A stretch of DNA of 64,000 nt from an uncultured Selenomonadales bacterium (GCA_947307055.1 CAMZHX010000004.1:1-64000), one strand, 5' to 3'. Positions 18,351 through 29,321 are shown, counted from the first letter of the stretch. The notes: generated by a model from the sequence alone, not told the origin. Numbers and translations: made by a program.

Positions 18351-20195
18351 ATGCGCGGGGAATATAAACGGCAACGGAGGTTGAAAAAATTGGGAAGTGC
18401 GGAGCTTGATGAATTTGTAGAACGCGTCAGCGAACGGACGGATATTTATTCGGTCGTGTCGCGCTACGTGACGCTCAAGCAAAAGGGCGGGCGTTATTGG
18501 GGCTGTTGTCCATTCCACAGCGAAAAAACGCCCTCTTTCACCATCAGCACCGACAAAGGACTTTTTTATTGCTTCGGCTGTCATACCGGCGGCAACGTCT
18601 TCAAATTCCTATCGCTCATTGAAAATATCAGCTACTTCGAGGCAATCAAACTTCAAGCGCAACGATTAGGGATTGACCTGCCCGAAAGAAAAGTTTCTCC
18701 CGAAGAAGAACGCCGACGACGTGAAGAAAAATCTTTGTACAAACTAAACGAATTGGCGCAGGATTTTTATCACGAATGTTTAATTAAAACGGCTCGCGGC
18801 GAAGTCGGCAGGAAATACCTTGAGGCGCGGGGAATAACTGCACAGACGATTGAAACTTTCAAGCTAGGTTGGGCGGCCGACGAATGGGAAAATATTTTGC
18901 CGAATCTTACGCGGCGCGGATATTCTCCCGAACAACTAGAAAAGGTCGGGCTAATCGTCCGGCGCAAAAATTCTCCAGGTTTCTACGATAGATTTCGCGC
19001 CCGCGTCATGATTCCTATCAGCGACGTTTTCGGGCGGATTGTCGGCTTTGGCGGAAGAATTTTGACTGCGACCGACGAAAATAATCCCAAATACCTCAAC
19101 ACGCCAGAGACCAAACTTTTCAACAAGCGCAATTTACTTTTCGGGCTCGACAAGTCAAATCGGGCGATAAGCATGGCGGGCGCAGCTATCGTCGTTGAAG
19201 GCTACATGGACGCAATTTCTCTTTTCAGCGCGGGTGTTAAAAATGTTGTCGCGACGCTCGGAACGGCTTTTACGTCCGAACACGCTAAACTTATCTTGAA
19301 GTACGCTAGGAAAATTATTTTCTGCTACGACAGCGACGAGGCCGGTCAACGCGCTACGCTTCGAGCTTTGTCGATTGTGCAGGCGGTCGGCGCAAATGTT
19401 TTTATCGTCAAGGTGCCCGACGGCAAAGACCCCGATGAATTCATTCGCAAACACGGCAAAGAAGCTTTCGACGAACTTTTAAACAATGCCGAAACGCTGA
19501 TTGATTACCGTATGCATTACGTCCTTGCCCGCGCAGATGTCTCGACGATTCAAGGGAAATTGGCGGCGTTGCGAGAAATTTTGCCGGTTGTCGCGAATGT
19601 CAAAGATAAAATAGCCCGTAGCGAGAATAGGAAAAAAATCGCGGCAGCACTGGCTTTGGACGAACAACTTGTTTACGACGAATTGGCGAAACTTTCTTCG
19701 GCAGGACAAAACAATTCCCGCGCCGTCAAAGTAGAGCCGCAAGATAAACAAGAACGGACAATCAAAGAGGCTTGCGAAACAATTTTGCGAATGCTCTGGC
19801 ACGACGAAGACACGCTTGAATATGTTTTGATGACGGTACCGAGAGAATTTTTTACGGACGTGCAACAAGAAATTCTTAACCGATTTGAAATTTGTTGGAA
19901 AGAAGGTAGGCGGCTCGACCAAATGAGCGTGGCAAAGGAACTTAGCGAAGAGGCAAACGCAGAACTTTCGCGGATATTGATGAGCGGTTCGGGCGACCCG
20001 CGTGATGCTACTGAAGTTAAATTTTTTAGCGATTCGGTCGATGTTTTGAAAAGAGCCATACTCAAGAAAAAATACAAAAATCTTCTTGCGCAAATTGACG
20101 AATACGATATTTCGAGCGACGAAGCTACTTATAAAAAAACAGTCGCGGAGTCACTCAAAGTTAAGTTTGAAATGGATAAATTGAAAAGGAACTAG
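18351..20195 (+). CDS. dnaG: DNA primase
   Basis: 614 residues. CHC2-type zinc finger (CPFHSEKTPSF...FYCFGCHTGG, about residues 44-72), the RNA-polymerase core with TOPRIM motifs VVEGYMDAIS and CYDSDEAG, and a C-terminal helicase-binding region. It synthesises RNA primers for DnaB-driven replication. Start with GGCGAAAGGAAATTTAAAATG. The last residues KRN and the TAG stop fall in a type B heptamer repeat. rpoD follows 53 nt later in the same direction, a classic dnaG-rpoD pair. Confidence 0.95.
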   Translation: MRGEYKRQRRLKKLGSAELDEFVERVSERTDIYSVVSRYVTLKQKGGRYWGCCPFHSEKTPSFTISTDKGLFYCFGCHTGGNVFKFLSLIENISYFEAIKLQAQRLGIDLPERKVSPEEERRRREEKSLYKLNELAQDFYHECLIKTARGEVGRKYLEARGITAQTIETFKLGWAADEWENILPNLTRRGYSPEQLEKVGLIVRRKNSPGFYDRFRARVMIPISDVFGRIVGFGGRILTATDENNPKYLNTPETKLFNKRNLLFGLDKSNRAISMAGAAIVVEGYMDAISLFSAGVKNVVATLGTAFTSEHAKLILKYARKIIFCYDSDEAGQRATLRALSIVQAVGANVFIVKVPDGKDPDEFIRKHGKEAFDELLNNAETLIDYRMHYVLARADVSTIQGKLAALREILPVVANVKDKIARSENRKKIAAALALDEQLVYDELAKLSSAGQNNSRAVKVEPQDKQERTIKEACETILRMLWHDEDTLEYVLMTVPREFFTDVQQEILNRFEICWKEGRRLDQMSVAKELSEEANAELSRILMSGSGDPRDATEVKFFSDSVDVLKRAILKKKYKNLLAQIDEYDISSDEATYKKTVAESLKVKFEMDKLKRN

Positions 20196-20220
20196 GGACT
20201 AGGAACTAGAAACTAACTCC
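20187..20220. repeat. Type B heptamer repeat between dnaG and rpoD
   Basis: GGAACTA-GGGACTA-GGAACTA-GAAACTA followed by ACTCCTAACTG. It supplies the stop codon of dnaG. Confidence 0.8.
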
Positions 20221-20248
20221 TAACTGATTTTAGAAAGGAGGCTACAAA

Positions 20249-21730
20249 ATGACAGAAGAGAATAAAACTGTCGAGCCGAATGAAAGCGACTTGAGCGACA
20301 ATCCGTCATCGAATCAAAAAGAAAACTCCGCTTCAAAAAAAATTACTAAAGGTCGCATGTCAAAAATTATCTCGCTCTTAATGGCAAGGAGTAATCAAAC
20401 TGAAGGAAAAGTGAGTTGGGACGATTTTGAAAAGATTCTTGAAAGTCAAGGCATCTCAACTGACACCGATGACATTAGCGATATTTTAGAAAGCTGTCAA
20501 CGCGAGGAAATAGAAATTTTGCCAAAGACCGTTAAAAGTCGTATGACAAAAATAATCTCGCTCTTAACGGCAAAAAGTAAGCAGACCGGCGGGAAGTTGA
20601 CTTGGGGCGATTTGGATAAAATCTTACAAAATCAAGGCGTCGACGTTGAAAATAATACCGAAGAGATTGATGAAATCCTAAGTATTTGCCAGCGCGAAGG
20701 TATAGATATAGTCGACGAAAGCGACCTCGAAGACGTGGAAGTAAATACGGAAAATGTTGATTTGGCTACTGAAGATTCGCCGCTTGAACAGGACGATACA
20801 CTTGCTGCGATAGAAAATTCCGAAAATCCAAGTGAGGACGAAGTCGAAGTAATTAAACCGGCTGAGATTGAAAACATAACCGATAGCGTATCAATCGATG
20901 ACCCTGTGCGCATGTATTTAAAAGAAATTGGGCGCGTGCCGCTCTTGACCGCAGAAGAAGAAAAAATTTTGGCAATGCGTATGGAATCGAACGACGAAGA
21001 AGAACACGACGAGGCTCAAAAACAACTCGCCGAAGCTAATCTGCGTTTAGTTGTCTCAATCGCCAAAAGATACGTCGGGCGCGGAATGCTCTTCCTAGAT
21101 TTGATTCAGGAAGGCAATCTCGGCTTGATTAAGGCTGTAGAAAAATTCGACTATCGCAAAGGCTATAAATTTTCGACTTACGCGACGTGGTGGATACGTC
21201 AAGCGATAACGCGAGCAATAGCCGACCAAGCACGCACAATCAGAATCCCAGTTCACATGGTCGAGACGATTAACAAATTGATTCGAGTTTCGCGCAACTT
21301 ATTGCAGAAAAATGGTCGCGAGCCTACTGACGAAGAAATAGCCGTTGAATTGGAAGTGCCCGTTGAACGCGTCCGCGAAATTAAGAAAATCGCGCAAGAA
21401 CCCGTATCGCTTGAAACACCCGTCGGCGAAGAAGATGATTCGCATTTGGGCGACTTCATAGAGGATCAAGACGCGCCCGCCCCCGCTGACGCCGCGTCGT
21501 TCATGCTGTTGAAAGAACAACTCGAAGACGTTCTAGGAACTTTGACGCCGCGTGAAAAAAATGTTCTGCGACTTCGCTTCGGACTCGAAGACGGAAGAGC
21601 TAGGACGCTTGAAGAGGTCGGCAAAAGTTTCAATGTCACCCGCGAAAGAATCAGGCAAATTGAGGCCAAAGCGTTGCGCAAACTCCGTCACCCTGCCCGC
21701 TCGAAAAAGTTAAAAGACTTTCTGGATTGA
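20249..21730 (+). CDS. rpoD: Primary RNA polymerase sigma factor (sigma-70/RpoD) with duplicated region 1.1
   Basis: 493 residues. Regions 1.2-4 are complete: [16 protein letters not shown] (1.2), [17 protein letters not shown] and [19 protein letters not shown] (2), [18 protein letters not shown] (2.3-2.4), region 3, and region 4 ending [17 protein letters not shown]. The N-terminus is unusual: residues about 35-92 and 97-155 are two copies of one domain ([11 protein letters not shown]...[12 protein letters not shown]...CQREEIEIL and [11 protein letters not shown]...[12 protein letters not shown]...CQREGIDIV) that corresponds to the single autoinhibitory region 1.1 of other RpoD proteins. 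AGAAAGGAGG precedes the ATG. Second gene of the dnaG-rpoD operon, ended by a terminator. Confidence 0.96.
   Translation: MTEENKTVEPNESDLSDNPSSNQKENSASKKITKGRMSKIISLLMARSNQTEGKVSWDDFEKILESQGISTDTDDISDILESCQREEIEILPKTVKSRMTKIISLLTAKSKQTGGKLTWGDLDKILQNQGVDVENNTEEIDEILSICQREGIDIVDESDLEDVEVNTENVDLATEDSPLEQDDTLAAIENSENPSEDEVEVIKPAEIENITDSVSIDDPVRMYLKEIGRVPLLTAEEEKILAMRMESNDEEEHDEAQKQLAEANLRLVVSIAKRYVGRGMLFLDLIQEGNLGLIKAVEKFDYRKGYKFSTYATWWIRQAITRAIADQARTIRIPVHMVETINKLIRVSRNLLQKNGREPTDEEIAVELEVPVERVREIKKIAQEPVSLETPVGEEDDSHLGDFIEDQDAPAPADAASFMLLKEQLEDVLGTLTPREKNVLRLRFGLEDGRARTLEEVGKSFNVTRERIRQIEAKALRKLRHPARSKKLKDFLD
20350..20716. repeat. Tandem duplication encoding sigma region 1.1 twice
   Basis: Two segments 186 bp apart (62 codons), for example ATGTCAAAAATTATCTCGCT at 20357 and a near match at 20543, still clearly similar at the DNA level. 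Confidence 0.8.
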
Positions 21731-21736
21731 AATCAC

Positions 21737-21766
21737 AGGAGCCGAAATTTTAACCGGCTCCTTTTT
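21737..21766 (+). terminator. Terminator after rpoD
   Basis: AGGAGCCG-AAATTTTAAC-CGGCTCCT followed by TTTT. Confidence 0.88.
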
Positions 21767-21822
21767 CATTGCCCGCAAAATTTTTCTTAAAAATTTTCTG
21801 CCAATTCGACAGGAAAAATTTC

Positions 21823-21859
21823 GGGAATAGGGAATAGGAAATAAGGATTAGGGAATAGT
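21823..21859. repeat. Type B-like heptamer repeat
   Basis: GGGAATA-GGGAATA-GGAAATA-AGGATTA-GGGAATA, a variant of the type B family, located upstream of the phosphohexomutase start. Confidence 0.7.
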
Positions 21860-21879
21860 TGGAAAGGAGCGCGTGTAAT

Positions 21880-23244
21880 ATGGCAGTAAATACATCGGGG
21901 TTCGGCGCGTACGACATTCGCGGAATTTATCCCGAAAGCATAAATCAGGAGCTGGTCTATCGCGTCGGCAGAATTTTCCCCGAACTCTTCAACGCTAAAA
22001 AAATCGCCGTCGGTCATGACATTCGACTTTCGGGCTCGACGCTTTTTGATTCATTAGCTCGCGGGCTCACCGAAGCAGGTTGCGACGTTTACGACATCGG
22101 GCAATGCGGCACCGAAATGATTTACTTCGCGACCGGCTTTCACGACTTCGACGGCGGCATCATGATTACCGCGTCCCATAACCCAAAGGAATATAACGGT
22201 ATGAAATTTGTCGGCAAAGGCGTTCGCCCTATCGCGCCCAAAACCGGTCTTCTTGCCGTCAAAGCGGCGGTAGAGGACGAAACTCGCGATTGGTCATTCA
22301 GGAAGGCCACCGGCACAATTCATCGCCTCGACATTCAGCCCGATTATATTAAATGCCTCCTGTCCTACGTCGACCTTAAAAACCTAAAGCCGCTAAAAAT
22401 CGTCATCAATACCGGCAACGGCTCGGCAGGCCCCATTATCAACGAGCTTGAAAAATTCTTGCCCTTTGAGATTGTCAAAGTCCATAACAACCCCAACGGT
22501 TACTTCCCAAACGGCGTCCCAAATCCGCTACTGCAAGACGCCCGCGCAGAAACTTCCAAAGCTGTCGTGGAGAGCGGCGCGGCTTGCGGCATTGCTTTCG
22601 ACGGGGATTTTGACCGTTGCTTTTTATTCGACGAGCACGGCAACTTTATCGAAGGTTATTACATGGTCGGTTTTCTTGCCGAAGCTTTTCTGCAGAAGAA
22701 TAGCGGCGAAAAAATTATTTACGACCCGCGCGCCATTTGGAATACCATTGACATTGTCGAGAAACTCGGCGGCACCCCGATTATGTGTCGTTCGGGGCAC
22801 GTCTATATAAAAGAACTTATGCGTGCCGAAAATGCGATTTACGGCGGCGAAATGTCTGCGCACCACTACTTCCGCGACTTTTATCTTTGTGATAGCGGCA
22901 TGATTCCGTGGCTTTTAGTCTTGGAGCTTCTCTGCAAGAGTGGGAAAACTTTATCCGCGCTCATGGCCGATAGAATTGCTAAATATCCCGTCTCCGGCGA
23001 AATTAATACCAAAGTTTCGAGCACCGACAAAGTCAAAGAGATTATGACGAAGATTGAAAAGCTCTACGGCGCGGGCGGCAAAGTCTATCACATCGACGGG
23101 CTTAGCATCGATTTTGACGACTGGCGATTTAATCTGCGCGGCTCGCAAACAGAACCTTTTATCCGGCTCAACGTCGAGGCTCGCGGCGACAAAACTTTAA
23201 TGGAGACTAAACGCGATGAGTTGCTCGCCATTATTCGCGGCTGA
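21880..23244 (+). CDS. manB: Phosphomannomutase/phosphoglucomutase (AlgC/ManB type)
   Basis: 454 residues, alpha-D-phosphohexomutase family; interconverts hexose-6-phosphate and hexose-1-phosphate for nucleotide-sugar synthesis. FGAYDIRGIYPE at the start, the phosphoserine loop TASHNPKEYNG, the Mg loop FDGDFDRC, the sugar-binding GGEMSAHH and the phosphate-binding RGSQTEPFIRLNVE are visible. ATG at 21880 chosen because AAAGGAG precedes it; the TTG frame from 21859 would overlap that ribosome site. First of three hexose-phosphate enzymes in a row. Mannose versus glucose preference cannot be read. Confidence 0.92.
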   Translation: MAVNTSGFGAYDIRGIYPESINQELVYRVGRIFPELFNAKKIAVGHDIRLSGSTLFDSLARGLTEAGCDVYDIGQCGTEMIYFATGFHDFDGGIMITASHNPKEYNGMKFVGKGVRPIAPKTGLLAVKAAVEDETRDWSFRKATGTIHRLDIQPDYIKCLLSYVDLKNLKPLKIVINTGNGSAGPIINELEKFLPFEIVKVHNNPNGYFPNGVPNPLLQDARAETSKAVVESGAACGIAFDGDFDRCFLFDEHGNFIEGYYMVGFLAEAFLQKNSGEKIIYDPRAIWNTIDIVEKLGGTPIMCRSGHVYIKELMRAENAIYGGEMSAHHYFRDFYLCDSGMIPWLLVLELLCKSGKTLSALMADRIAKYPVSGEINTKVSSTDKVKEIMTKIEKLYGAGGKVYHIDGLSIDFDDWRFNLRGSQTEPFIRLNVEARGDKTLMETKRDELLAIIRG

Positions 23245-23313
23245 AATAAAATTTGTCAACTCCGCTCAATCGAGCATGTCAATAAAAATTTTCAATCCAA
23301 AGGAGGACTCTTT

Positions 23314-24927
23314 ATGAGCAAAACTGTTGTCAACCTGCCGTCGTTGATTAGCGACTACTACACCCTCGCGCCCGACCCGGAAAATAAAACTCAGGGCGTC
23401 GCGTTCGGTACATCGGGGCACAGAGGCAGCTCCAAACTCCACAGCTTCAACGAACAACATATCCTCGCAATCGCTCAAGCCGTCTACGAATATCGCACCG
23501 CCGAAAAACTGCAAGGTCCGCTCTATATCGGCGCAGATACTCACGCTTTGTCCGAACCCGCTTTGCGCTCCTGCGTCGAAGTCTTAGCGGCTAATGGCGT
23601 CGATATTGTTCTGCAGGAAGGTTTTAAACCCGTCCCGACCCCCGTCGTCTCGCGCATTATCCTCGCTCATAACTACGAGCGCAAAGAGGCTAAACAAGCT
23701 GACGGCATAGTTATCACCCCGTCCCATAACCCGCCCACTGACGGCGGCATCAAGTACGACCCCACAACCGGCGGCCCCGCTAGCGCAGAAACTACTAAGA
23801 TTATCCAGAACCGCGCTAACGAAATTATCGCTCAAGGCGTCGACAAAGTTGTTAAGCGCGTCCCGTTTGAAAAAGCTATCAAAATGGATAACGTGCACTT
23901 CATGGACTACATGAAACCCTACGTCGATGCACTTAGCCGCGTCATTGATATGGATGCCGTTGTCAATTCCGGCCTCAACGTCGGCGCAGACCCGCTCGGT
24001 GGCTCCGGTATCTTCTACTGGGATTTGATTAACGAAGTCTACAAAATCAAAAATCCTATCAAAGTCGTAAACCCCAACATCGATTATACGTTCAGCTTCA
24101 TGCCGCTTGACCACGACGGCAAAATTCGTATGGACTGCTCGTCGCCTTGGGCTATGGCTAATCTCATCGCGCTCAAAGACAAATACGACATCGCCTTTGG
24201 TAACGACACCGACTACGACCGCCACGGCATCGTTACTCCGCAAGGCTTAATGAATCCGAATCATTATCTTGCAGTCGCGATTAAATATTTGTTCACGCAC
24301 CGCGACGGCTGGAGCAAAGACGCTATGATTGGCAAGACGCTCGTTTCAAGCTCGCTGATTGACAAAGTCGCGGAAGACATCGGGCGCAAACTCTGTGAAG
24401 TTCCTGTCGGCTTTAAGTGGTTCGTTGACGGCCTGTTTGATGGCTCGATGGGCTTTGGCGGCGAAGAGTCTGCGGGCGCGTCGTTCCTCTGCAAAGACGC
24501 TAGCGTTTGGACGACCGATAAAGACGGCATTATTATGGACTTGCTCGCTATCGAAATCACCGCTAAGACCGGCAAGAATCCTTCCGAACATCACAAAGAA
24601 CTCACCGACAAATTCGGCACCTTCTATTATGCCCGCAAAGACACTCCCGCGACGCCCGAACAAAAAGCCGCGCTCGGTAAACTCAGCCCCGAAAACCTCA
24701 AAGCTGATACCCTCGCAGGCGCGAAGATTACCGACAAGTTCACTAAAGCTCCGGGCAATGGCGCATCTATCGGCGGCTTGAAAGTCGTTACGGATCAAGG
24801 TTGGTTCGCGGCTCGTCCTTCCGGCACTGAGGATATGTGCAAAGTCTACGCTGAAAGCTTTGTCAGCGCAGATCACCTCAAGCAAATCCAAAAAGAGGCG
24901 CAAGATATTGTTGCTTCTGTTGTGTAA
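23314..24927 (+). CDS. pgm: Phosphoglucomutase (alpha-D-glucose-phosphate specific)
   Basis: 537 residues, the length of the bacterial Pgm subfamily. Motifs: GTSGHRGSS near residue 30, active-site serine loop [15 protein letters not shown], metal loop [21 protein letters not shown] and [16 protein letters not shown]. Interconverts glucose-1-P and glucose-6-P, linking glycogen or cell-wall precursors to glycolysis. CAAAGGAGG upstream of ATG. It sits between manB and pgi and probably shares their transcript. Confidence 0.95.
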   Translation: MSKTVVNLPSLISDYYTLAPDPENKTQGVAFGTSGHRGSSKLHSFNEQHILAIAQAVYEYRTAEKLQGPLYIGADTHALSEPALRSCVEVLAANGVDIVLQEGFKPVPTPVVSRIILAHNYERKEAKQADGIVITPSHNPPTDGGIKYDPTTGGPASAETTKIIQNRANEIIAQGVDKVVKRVPFEKAIKMDNVHFMDYMKPYVDALSRVIDMDAVVNSGLNVGADPLGGSGIFYWDLINEVYKIKNPIKVVNPNIDYTFSFMPLDHDGKIRMDCSSPWAMANLIALKDKYDIAFGNDTDYDRHGIVTPQGLMNPNHYLAVAIKYLFTHRDGWSKDAMIGKTLVSSSLIDKVAEDIGRKLCEVPVGFKWFVDGLFDGSMGFGGEESAGASFLCKDASVWTTDKDGIIMDLLAIEITAKTGKNPSEHHKELTDKFGTFYYARKDTPATPEQKAALGKLSPENLKADTLAGAKITDKFTKAPGNGASIGGLKVVTDQGWFAARPSGTEDMCKVYAESFVSADHLKQIQKEAQDIVASVV

Positions 24928-24951
24928 TTGATTTCTATTGGAGGTTTTACA

Positions 24952-26406
24952 ATGGCTCTTACTCTTAAATCCGGTTTCAGTTTCGATTATGACAATCTTT
25001 TCGGCGAAGGTAAAGTTTCTCAGTCCGACCTCGACAGCTACAAAGACGCGCTCAAAGCCGCTCACGAGGCTATGAAAGTTATGCGCGAATCCGGCTTCAT
25101 CAAAGCCCACCTCAGCAAAGACGGCGCGCCCGAAAAAGTTTACTTCTCCAAGCTCCCCTACATCACCGAGGAAAATGGCAAACTCAATCTCAATTCGCCC
25201 GCCTCAATCAAACGCCTTCACGACTTCACCGAACGCATTCGCAATAACGTTGATGCGGTTGTCTCGCTCGGTATCGGCGGCTCGTTCTTGGGCAATAAAG
25301 TTCTGTTCGATATTTTCTGCGGAGAATTCTGGAACACCTGGACGACCGAACAACGCAACGGCTTGCCCAAAGTTTATTTCAGCGGCCAGAACATCGACCC
25401 GCGCAGAACCGGCGACATTATAAATCACCTCAAAGCTATGGCGGCTAATAAGGGCGGCAAATATAAAGTTATGCTTATGTGCATGTCAAAGAGCGGCGGC
25501 ACTCTCGACACCATGAGCAACTTTATGGTTATCCTCGACGCCCTCAAGAAAGATTCCAATATCGAAGTCGAATGCGTCGCGGTCACCGACCCCAACATGG
25601 AAAAGAAAACTCTCCTCAAACAAATCGCGGTTGATAACGGTTGGGAATGCTTCGCGGTGCCCGACGGCGTTGGCGGTCGCTTTACTGTTTTCTGCGAAGT
25701 CGGATTGTCTACGGCGGCTGTCATCGGCATGGACATTGAAAAATTCCTCGAAGGCGCACGCGATATGGATAAGGCTTGCCAAAACGACGACCTCTGGCAA
25801 AATCCCGCTATGCTCAATGCTGCGCTAAAAGTCGCCGCTTACAAGAAACACGGCCGCAATATCGAAGTCATGATGCCCTATGGCGATTATCTCAAGTCGC
25901 TGTCCGAATGGTACATTCAACTGTTGGCTGAATCGCTCGGCAAGCAGTTCGACAAGGAAGGCAAAGAAGTTTGCGAAGGTCGCACGCCGCTCGTAGCAGT
26001 CGGCACGACCGATATGCACTCCCAAACCCAACAACATCAGGAAGGCACGCTCGATAAAGTCGTCCAGTTCATCAAGGTTGCAAAGTGGGCTAACGATTTG
26101 ACTATCCCGAATGTTTTCCCGAACGTCAAGAAACTCGCGGACATTTCCGGCGTAACTATGGGCGATGCTCTCGAAGTCGCTCGCCAATCCAATGCCGACG
26201 CGCTCAAATCCAACAGCCGTTTCAATGCTTGCTTCACGCTCCCCGAAGTCAACGAATATCACCTCGGCGAGCTTATGTATCTGCTGGCCATGTCGGTCGC
26301 TTACGAGGGCGAACTCCTCAACGTCGACGCTTTCAACCAACCCGGCGTCGAGGCTTACAAACGCATTATGGGTCCCAAACTTCAAGAACTCAAAGCTAAA
26401 GGCTAA
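24952..26406 (+). CDS. pgi: Glucose-6-phosphate isomerase
   Basis: 484 residues from ATG 24952, with TTGGAGG 7 nt upstream (an in-frame TTG at 24928 overlaps the previous stop region and is rejected). PGI signature elements: VSLGIGGSFLGNKVLFD, SKSGGT (phosphate-binding loop), DGVGGRFTVFCEVGLS, the catalytic Glu region STQ-like MHSQTQQHQEG, and the late Lys region. It converts glucose-6-P to fructose-6-P. Ends at a strong terminator, closing the manB-pgm-pgi block. Confidence 0.94.
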   Translation: MALTLKSGFSFDYDNLFGEGKVSQSDLDSYKDALKAAHEAMKVMRESGFIKAHLSKDGAPEKVYFSKLPYITEENGKLNLNSPASIKRLHDFTERIRNNVDAVVSLGIGGSFLGNKVLFDIFCGEFWNTWTTEQRNGLPKVYFSGQNIDPRRTGDIINHLKAMAANKGGKYKVMLMCMSKSGGTLDTMSNFMVILDALKKDSNIEVECVAVTDPNMEKKTLLKQIAVDNGWECFAVPDGVGGRFTVFCEVGLSTAAVIGMDIEKFLEGARDMDKACQNDDLWQNPAMLNAALKVAAYKKHGRNIEVMMPYGDYLKSLSEWYIQLLAESLGKQFDKEGKEVCEGRTPLVAVGTTDMHSQTQQHQEGTLDKVVQFIKVAKWANDLTIPNVFPNVKKLADISGVTMGDALEVARQSNADALKSNSRFNACFTLPEVNEYHLGELMYLLAMSVAYEGELLNVDAFNQPGVEAYKRIMGPKLQELKAKG

Positions 26407-26430
26407 AATTTTTCCGAGCAAATAAATTTA

Positions 26431-26462
26431 ATCTCTCGTCTAAACAGGCGAGAGATTTTTTT
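26431..26462 (+). terminator. Terminator after pgi
   Basis: ATCTCTCG-TCTAAACAGG-CGAGAGAT followed by seven T. Convergent murB ends just beyond. Confidence 0.9.
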
Positions 26463-26485
26463 ATTATGAATGAGAAAATTTTTAT

Positions 26486-27406
26486 CTATTCTTCACCGAT
26501 GATTCTGACTTCGGGCGAAAGTTCAATGCCGTAAATTTCTTCGACGCGCCGCTCAACTTCCTCAATCAACTTCAAAACGTCTTGAGCTGTCGCGTGGTCG
26601 GCATTCACGACAAAGCCCGCGTGTTTTTCAGAGACCATAGCCCCGCCGATTTTCAAACCCTTTAAGCCCGCCTTGTCAATCAAAGTGCCGGCAAAATTTC
26701 CTTCGGGACGCTTGAAAGTTGAACCTGCGCTGGGGAAATCAAGCGGCTGTTTACTCTCGCGTTGCGTTGTGAACTCCGCCATTTTATTTTTAATCTCGTT
26801 TGGCTCGCCGCGTCGCAACTGCAATTCAACTTCGCAAATCGCGCAATTATTTTCCTGGAAAATGCTGTGGCGATAACCTAAATCTAAATCGCGCTTGTCG
26901 AACTCGATAAAAGCCCCGTCGCGAGTGACAGCTTTGACGTTCGCGATAATATTTTTCATCTCGCTACCGTATGCGCCGGCATTCATGAAAATTGCGCCGC
27001 CTATGCTGCCTGGAATCCCGCAAGCGAATTCCAATCCCGTCAAAGAATTTTCCGCCGCAAATTTCGCAACTGATTTCAATTCGGCTCCCGCGCAGGCAAT
27101 AACCTTTTCCTCGTCGCAATTCATATCGCCGAAAAATTTTTCCGAAAACTTCACGACCGCGCCTCTGATACCCTTGTCGCGAACCAAAACATTCGAGCCG
27201 TTGCCAAGAATCGTACAATCTAAGCTAAACAAATTTATCAGCTTGAAAATTTTCGAAACTTCCTCCGCGCTCGACGGGAATATTAAAACGTCAGCCGCGC
27301 CGCCGATTTTAAACGTTGTATGCTCGCTCATTGGCGCGCTAAAAATAAATTGGTCTTTACTCAAAAACTTTTCGAGCTGCATTCCAAATGATTCTTCCCA
27401 AAACAT
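26486..27406 (-). CDS. murB: UDP-N-acetylenolpyruvoylglucosamine reductase
   Basis: 306 residues, FAD-dependent second step of UDP-MurNAc synthesis. FAD-binding motifs TTFKIGGAADVLIFPSS and ILGNGSNVLVRDKGIRGAV, ACGIPGSIGGAIFMNAGAYG, and catalytic SAGSTFKRPEGNFAG (Ser proton donor), with a C-terminal Glu in SPEVRIIGE. ATG 27406 with AAAGGGGTGAT upstream. It starts 12 nt after ilvD ends, so the two are cotranscribed although pathways differ. Confidence 0.94.
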   Translation of the reverse strand: MFWEESFGMQLEKFLSKDQFIFSAPMSEHTTFKIGGAADVLIFPSSAEEVSKIFKLINLFSLDCTILGNGSNVLVRDKGIRGAVVKFSEKFFGDMNCDEEKVIACAGAELKSVAKFAAENSLTGLEFACGIPGSIGGAIFMNAGAYGSEMKNIIANVKAVTRDGAFIEFDKRDLDLGYRHSIFQENNCAICEVELQLRRGEPNEIKNKMAEFTTQRESKQPLDFPSAGSTFKRPEGNFAGTLIDKAGLKGLKIGGAMVSEKHAGFVVNADHATAQDVLKLIEEVERRVEEIYGIELSPEVRIIGEE

Positions 27407-27418
27407 AGCATCACCCCT

Positions 27419-29074
27419 TTAAACTTTCAAAACAGCTCCTGTAGAGGCGGAAGTTGTAAGTTTGGCGTAGCGAGCAAGGTAACCGGTTTTGATTTTAGGT
27501 TCGGGCTTAGTCCACTCTGCGCGGCGTTTAGAAAGTTCATCGTCGCTGACTTCGAGTTCAAGTTTGCGATTGGGAATGTCAATCGAGATAATGTCGCCGT
27601 CTTTAATTAGAGCAATCGCGCCGCCCTCCATAGCTTCGGGCGAAATGTGACCTATGCACGCGCCCTGACTTGCGCCGCTGAACCTGCCGTCAGTTATCAA
27701 GCCGACTTTCAAACCCGCGCCGGTTATCGCGGCCGTCGGATTCAACATTTCCTGCATACCCGGTCCGCCCTTAGGCCCTTCGTAGCGAATGACTACAACG
27801 TCGCCATTATGAATTTCGCCCGCCATGATAGCGTTAATTGCGGCCTCTTCGCTGTCGAAACATTTCGCCGCGCCCTTGTAAACTAACATATCTTCGCTAA
27901 CTGCCGAAGCCTTGACGACCGCATAATCCGGACAGAGATTGCCTTGCAAAATCGCAATGCCGCCGGTCGTCCTGTAGGGGTTGTCGACCGTGTGAATGAC
28001 ATCGGGGCGCATAATTTTTGCGTCCTTAATCCTGTCACCCAAAGTGCCTGTGACTGTCAGCGCGTCGAGATTGAGCAGATTTTTCTTGGACAGTTCGTTC
28101 ATTACGGCGTTAATGCCGCCCGCCTCGTCGAGGTCTTGCATATGATGACTTCCGGCGGGGCTCAGCTTCGTTATATAAGGCGTCCGCGCAGAAATTTCGT
28201 CGAAGAGCATCGCGGGGATTTTAATTCCGCACTCGTTAGCAATCGCGGTCAAGTGCAGAACCGTATTCGACGAACCGCCAATGCCCATGTCAACAGTTAT
28301 CGCGTTCTCGAAAGCCTTCATAGTCAAAATATCTCGCGGGCAAATATTTTTGTCAAGCAAATCCATGATGACTTTGCCAGCGCGTTTAGCCAAAATGAAT
28401 CTGTCGCCGGTATAAGCCGCAGGAATAGTGCCGTTGCCGGGCAGAGCCATTCCCAAAGCCTCGCTTAGACAATTCATTGTGTTAGCCGTGAAAAGTCCCG
28501 CGCAGGAGCCGCAACTCGGACAAGCATGAGCCTCAAGGTCAGTCATTTCCTCCGCAGACATTTTACCCGCCGCAAATTTGCCAGCCGCCTCGAATGCTTG
28601 ACTGACGCTAATATCTCGCCCATGAAAACGTCCTGCCAACATTGGGCCGCCGCTCACGATTATTGACGGGATATTCAACCGCGCCGCCGCCATTAACATG
28701 CCCGGAACAACTTTATCGCAATTAGGAATGAGAATCAGAGCGTCAAAGCCGCTAGCCATCGCGACCGCCTCTATTGAATCGGCAATAAGTTCGCGGCTCG
28801 CAAGGGAATATTTCATGCCGGTATGACCCATTGCAATGCCGTCGCAAACGCCGATTGCAGGGAATTCAATCGGGGTACCGCCAGCCGCCGCCACGCCTAA
28901 CTTAGCCGCCTCAGTTATCGATTTCAAATGCATATGACCTGGAATAATTTCGTTAAAAGAATTGCAAACGCCAATAAGCGGCCGGCTCAATTCGTCTACG
29001 CCAAAGCCGTTCGCGTGAAATAAACTTCTGTGAGCACAACGCGTCGCGCCCTTCTTAACAATGTCACTTCTCAT
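27419..29074 (-). CDS. ilvD: Dihydroxy-acid dehydratase
   Basis: 551 residues, Fe-S dehydratase of branched-chain amino acid synthesis (also acting toward pantothenate precursors). Cluster cysteines are visible in [10 protein letters not shown] and [17 protein letters not shown]; other family motifs are [25 protein letters not shown] and [14 protein letters not shown] 29074 with AAGGAGATTTTAACAG upstream. No T-box or leader peptide attenuator was recognised in the 247-nt upstream region. First gene of ilvD-murB. No other ilv gene here. Confidence 0.95.
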   Translation of the reverse strand: MRSDIVKKGATRCAHRSLFHANGFGVDELSRPLIGVCNSFNEIIPGHMHLKSITEAAKLGVAAAGGTPIEFPAIGVCDGIAMGHTGMKYSLASRELIADSIEAVAMASGFDALILIPNCDKVVPGMLMAAARLNIPSIIVSGGPMLAGRFHGRDISVSQAFEAAGKFAAGKMSAEEMTDLEAHACPSCGSCAGLFTANTMNCLSEALGMALPGNGTIPAAYTGDRFILAKRAGKVIMDLLDKNICPRDILTMKAFENAITVDMGIGGSSNTVLHLTAIANECGIKIPAMLFDEISARTPYITKLSPAGSHHMQDLDEAGGINAVMNELSKKNLLNLDALTVTGTLGDRIKDAKIMRPDVIHTVDNPYRTTGGIAILQGNLCPDYAVVKASAVSEDMLVYKGAAKCFDSEEAAINAIMAGEIHNGDVVVIRYEGPKGGPGMQEMLNPTAAITGAGLKVGLITDGRFSGASQGACIGHISPEAMEGGAIALIKDGDIISIDIPNRKLELEVSDDELSKRRAEWTKPEPKIKTGYLARYAKLTTSASTGAVLKV

Positions 29075-29321
29075 CTGTTAAAATCTCCTTGAAAATATTT
29101 TGAAACGCTCGAACGCGGCTTAAACGTCCGATTTATCGTAACGCCGACCGCGTCAACTGGATGCAACGTCACGTTGCCTTTTTAAAAGTAACAAGGATTT
29201 TACAGCATTTGCCGCCGCCTTGCAATAAAATTTTTACTTGCGCTATTCAGTCAAAAAATAATCCTACAAGGTAAACAACGCATAAAACTTTTCGTGATAA
29301 AATATTCGCGGAGGTGAGGAG

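Noticed and set aside
29164-29182. GCAACG-TCA-CGTTGC hairpin with CTTTTT as a terminator on the plus strand
   Set aside because: No plus-strand gene ends nearby; it is in the ilvD leader region and could be chance.
29075-29321. Riboswitch or T-box upstream of ilvD, metA or lysC
   Set aside because: No conserved aptamer motif (SAM, lysine, T-box sequence) could be recognised in these regions.
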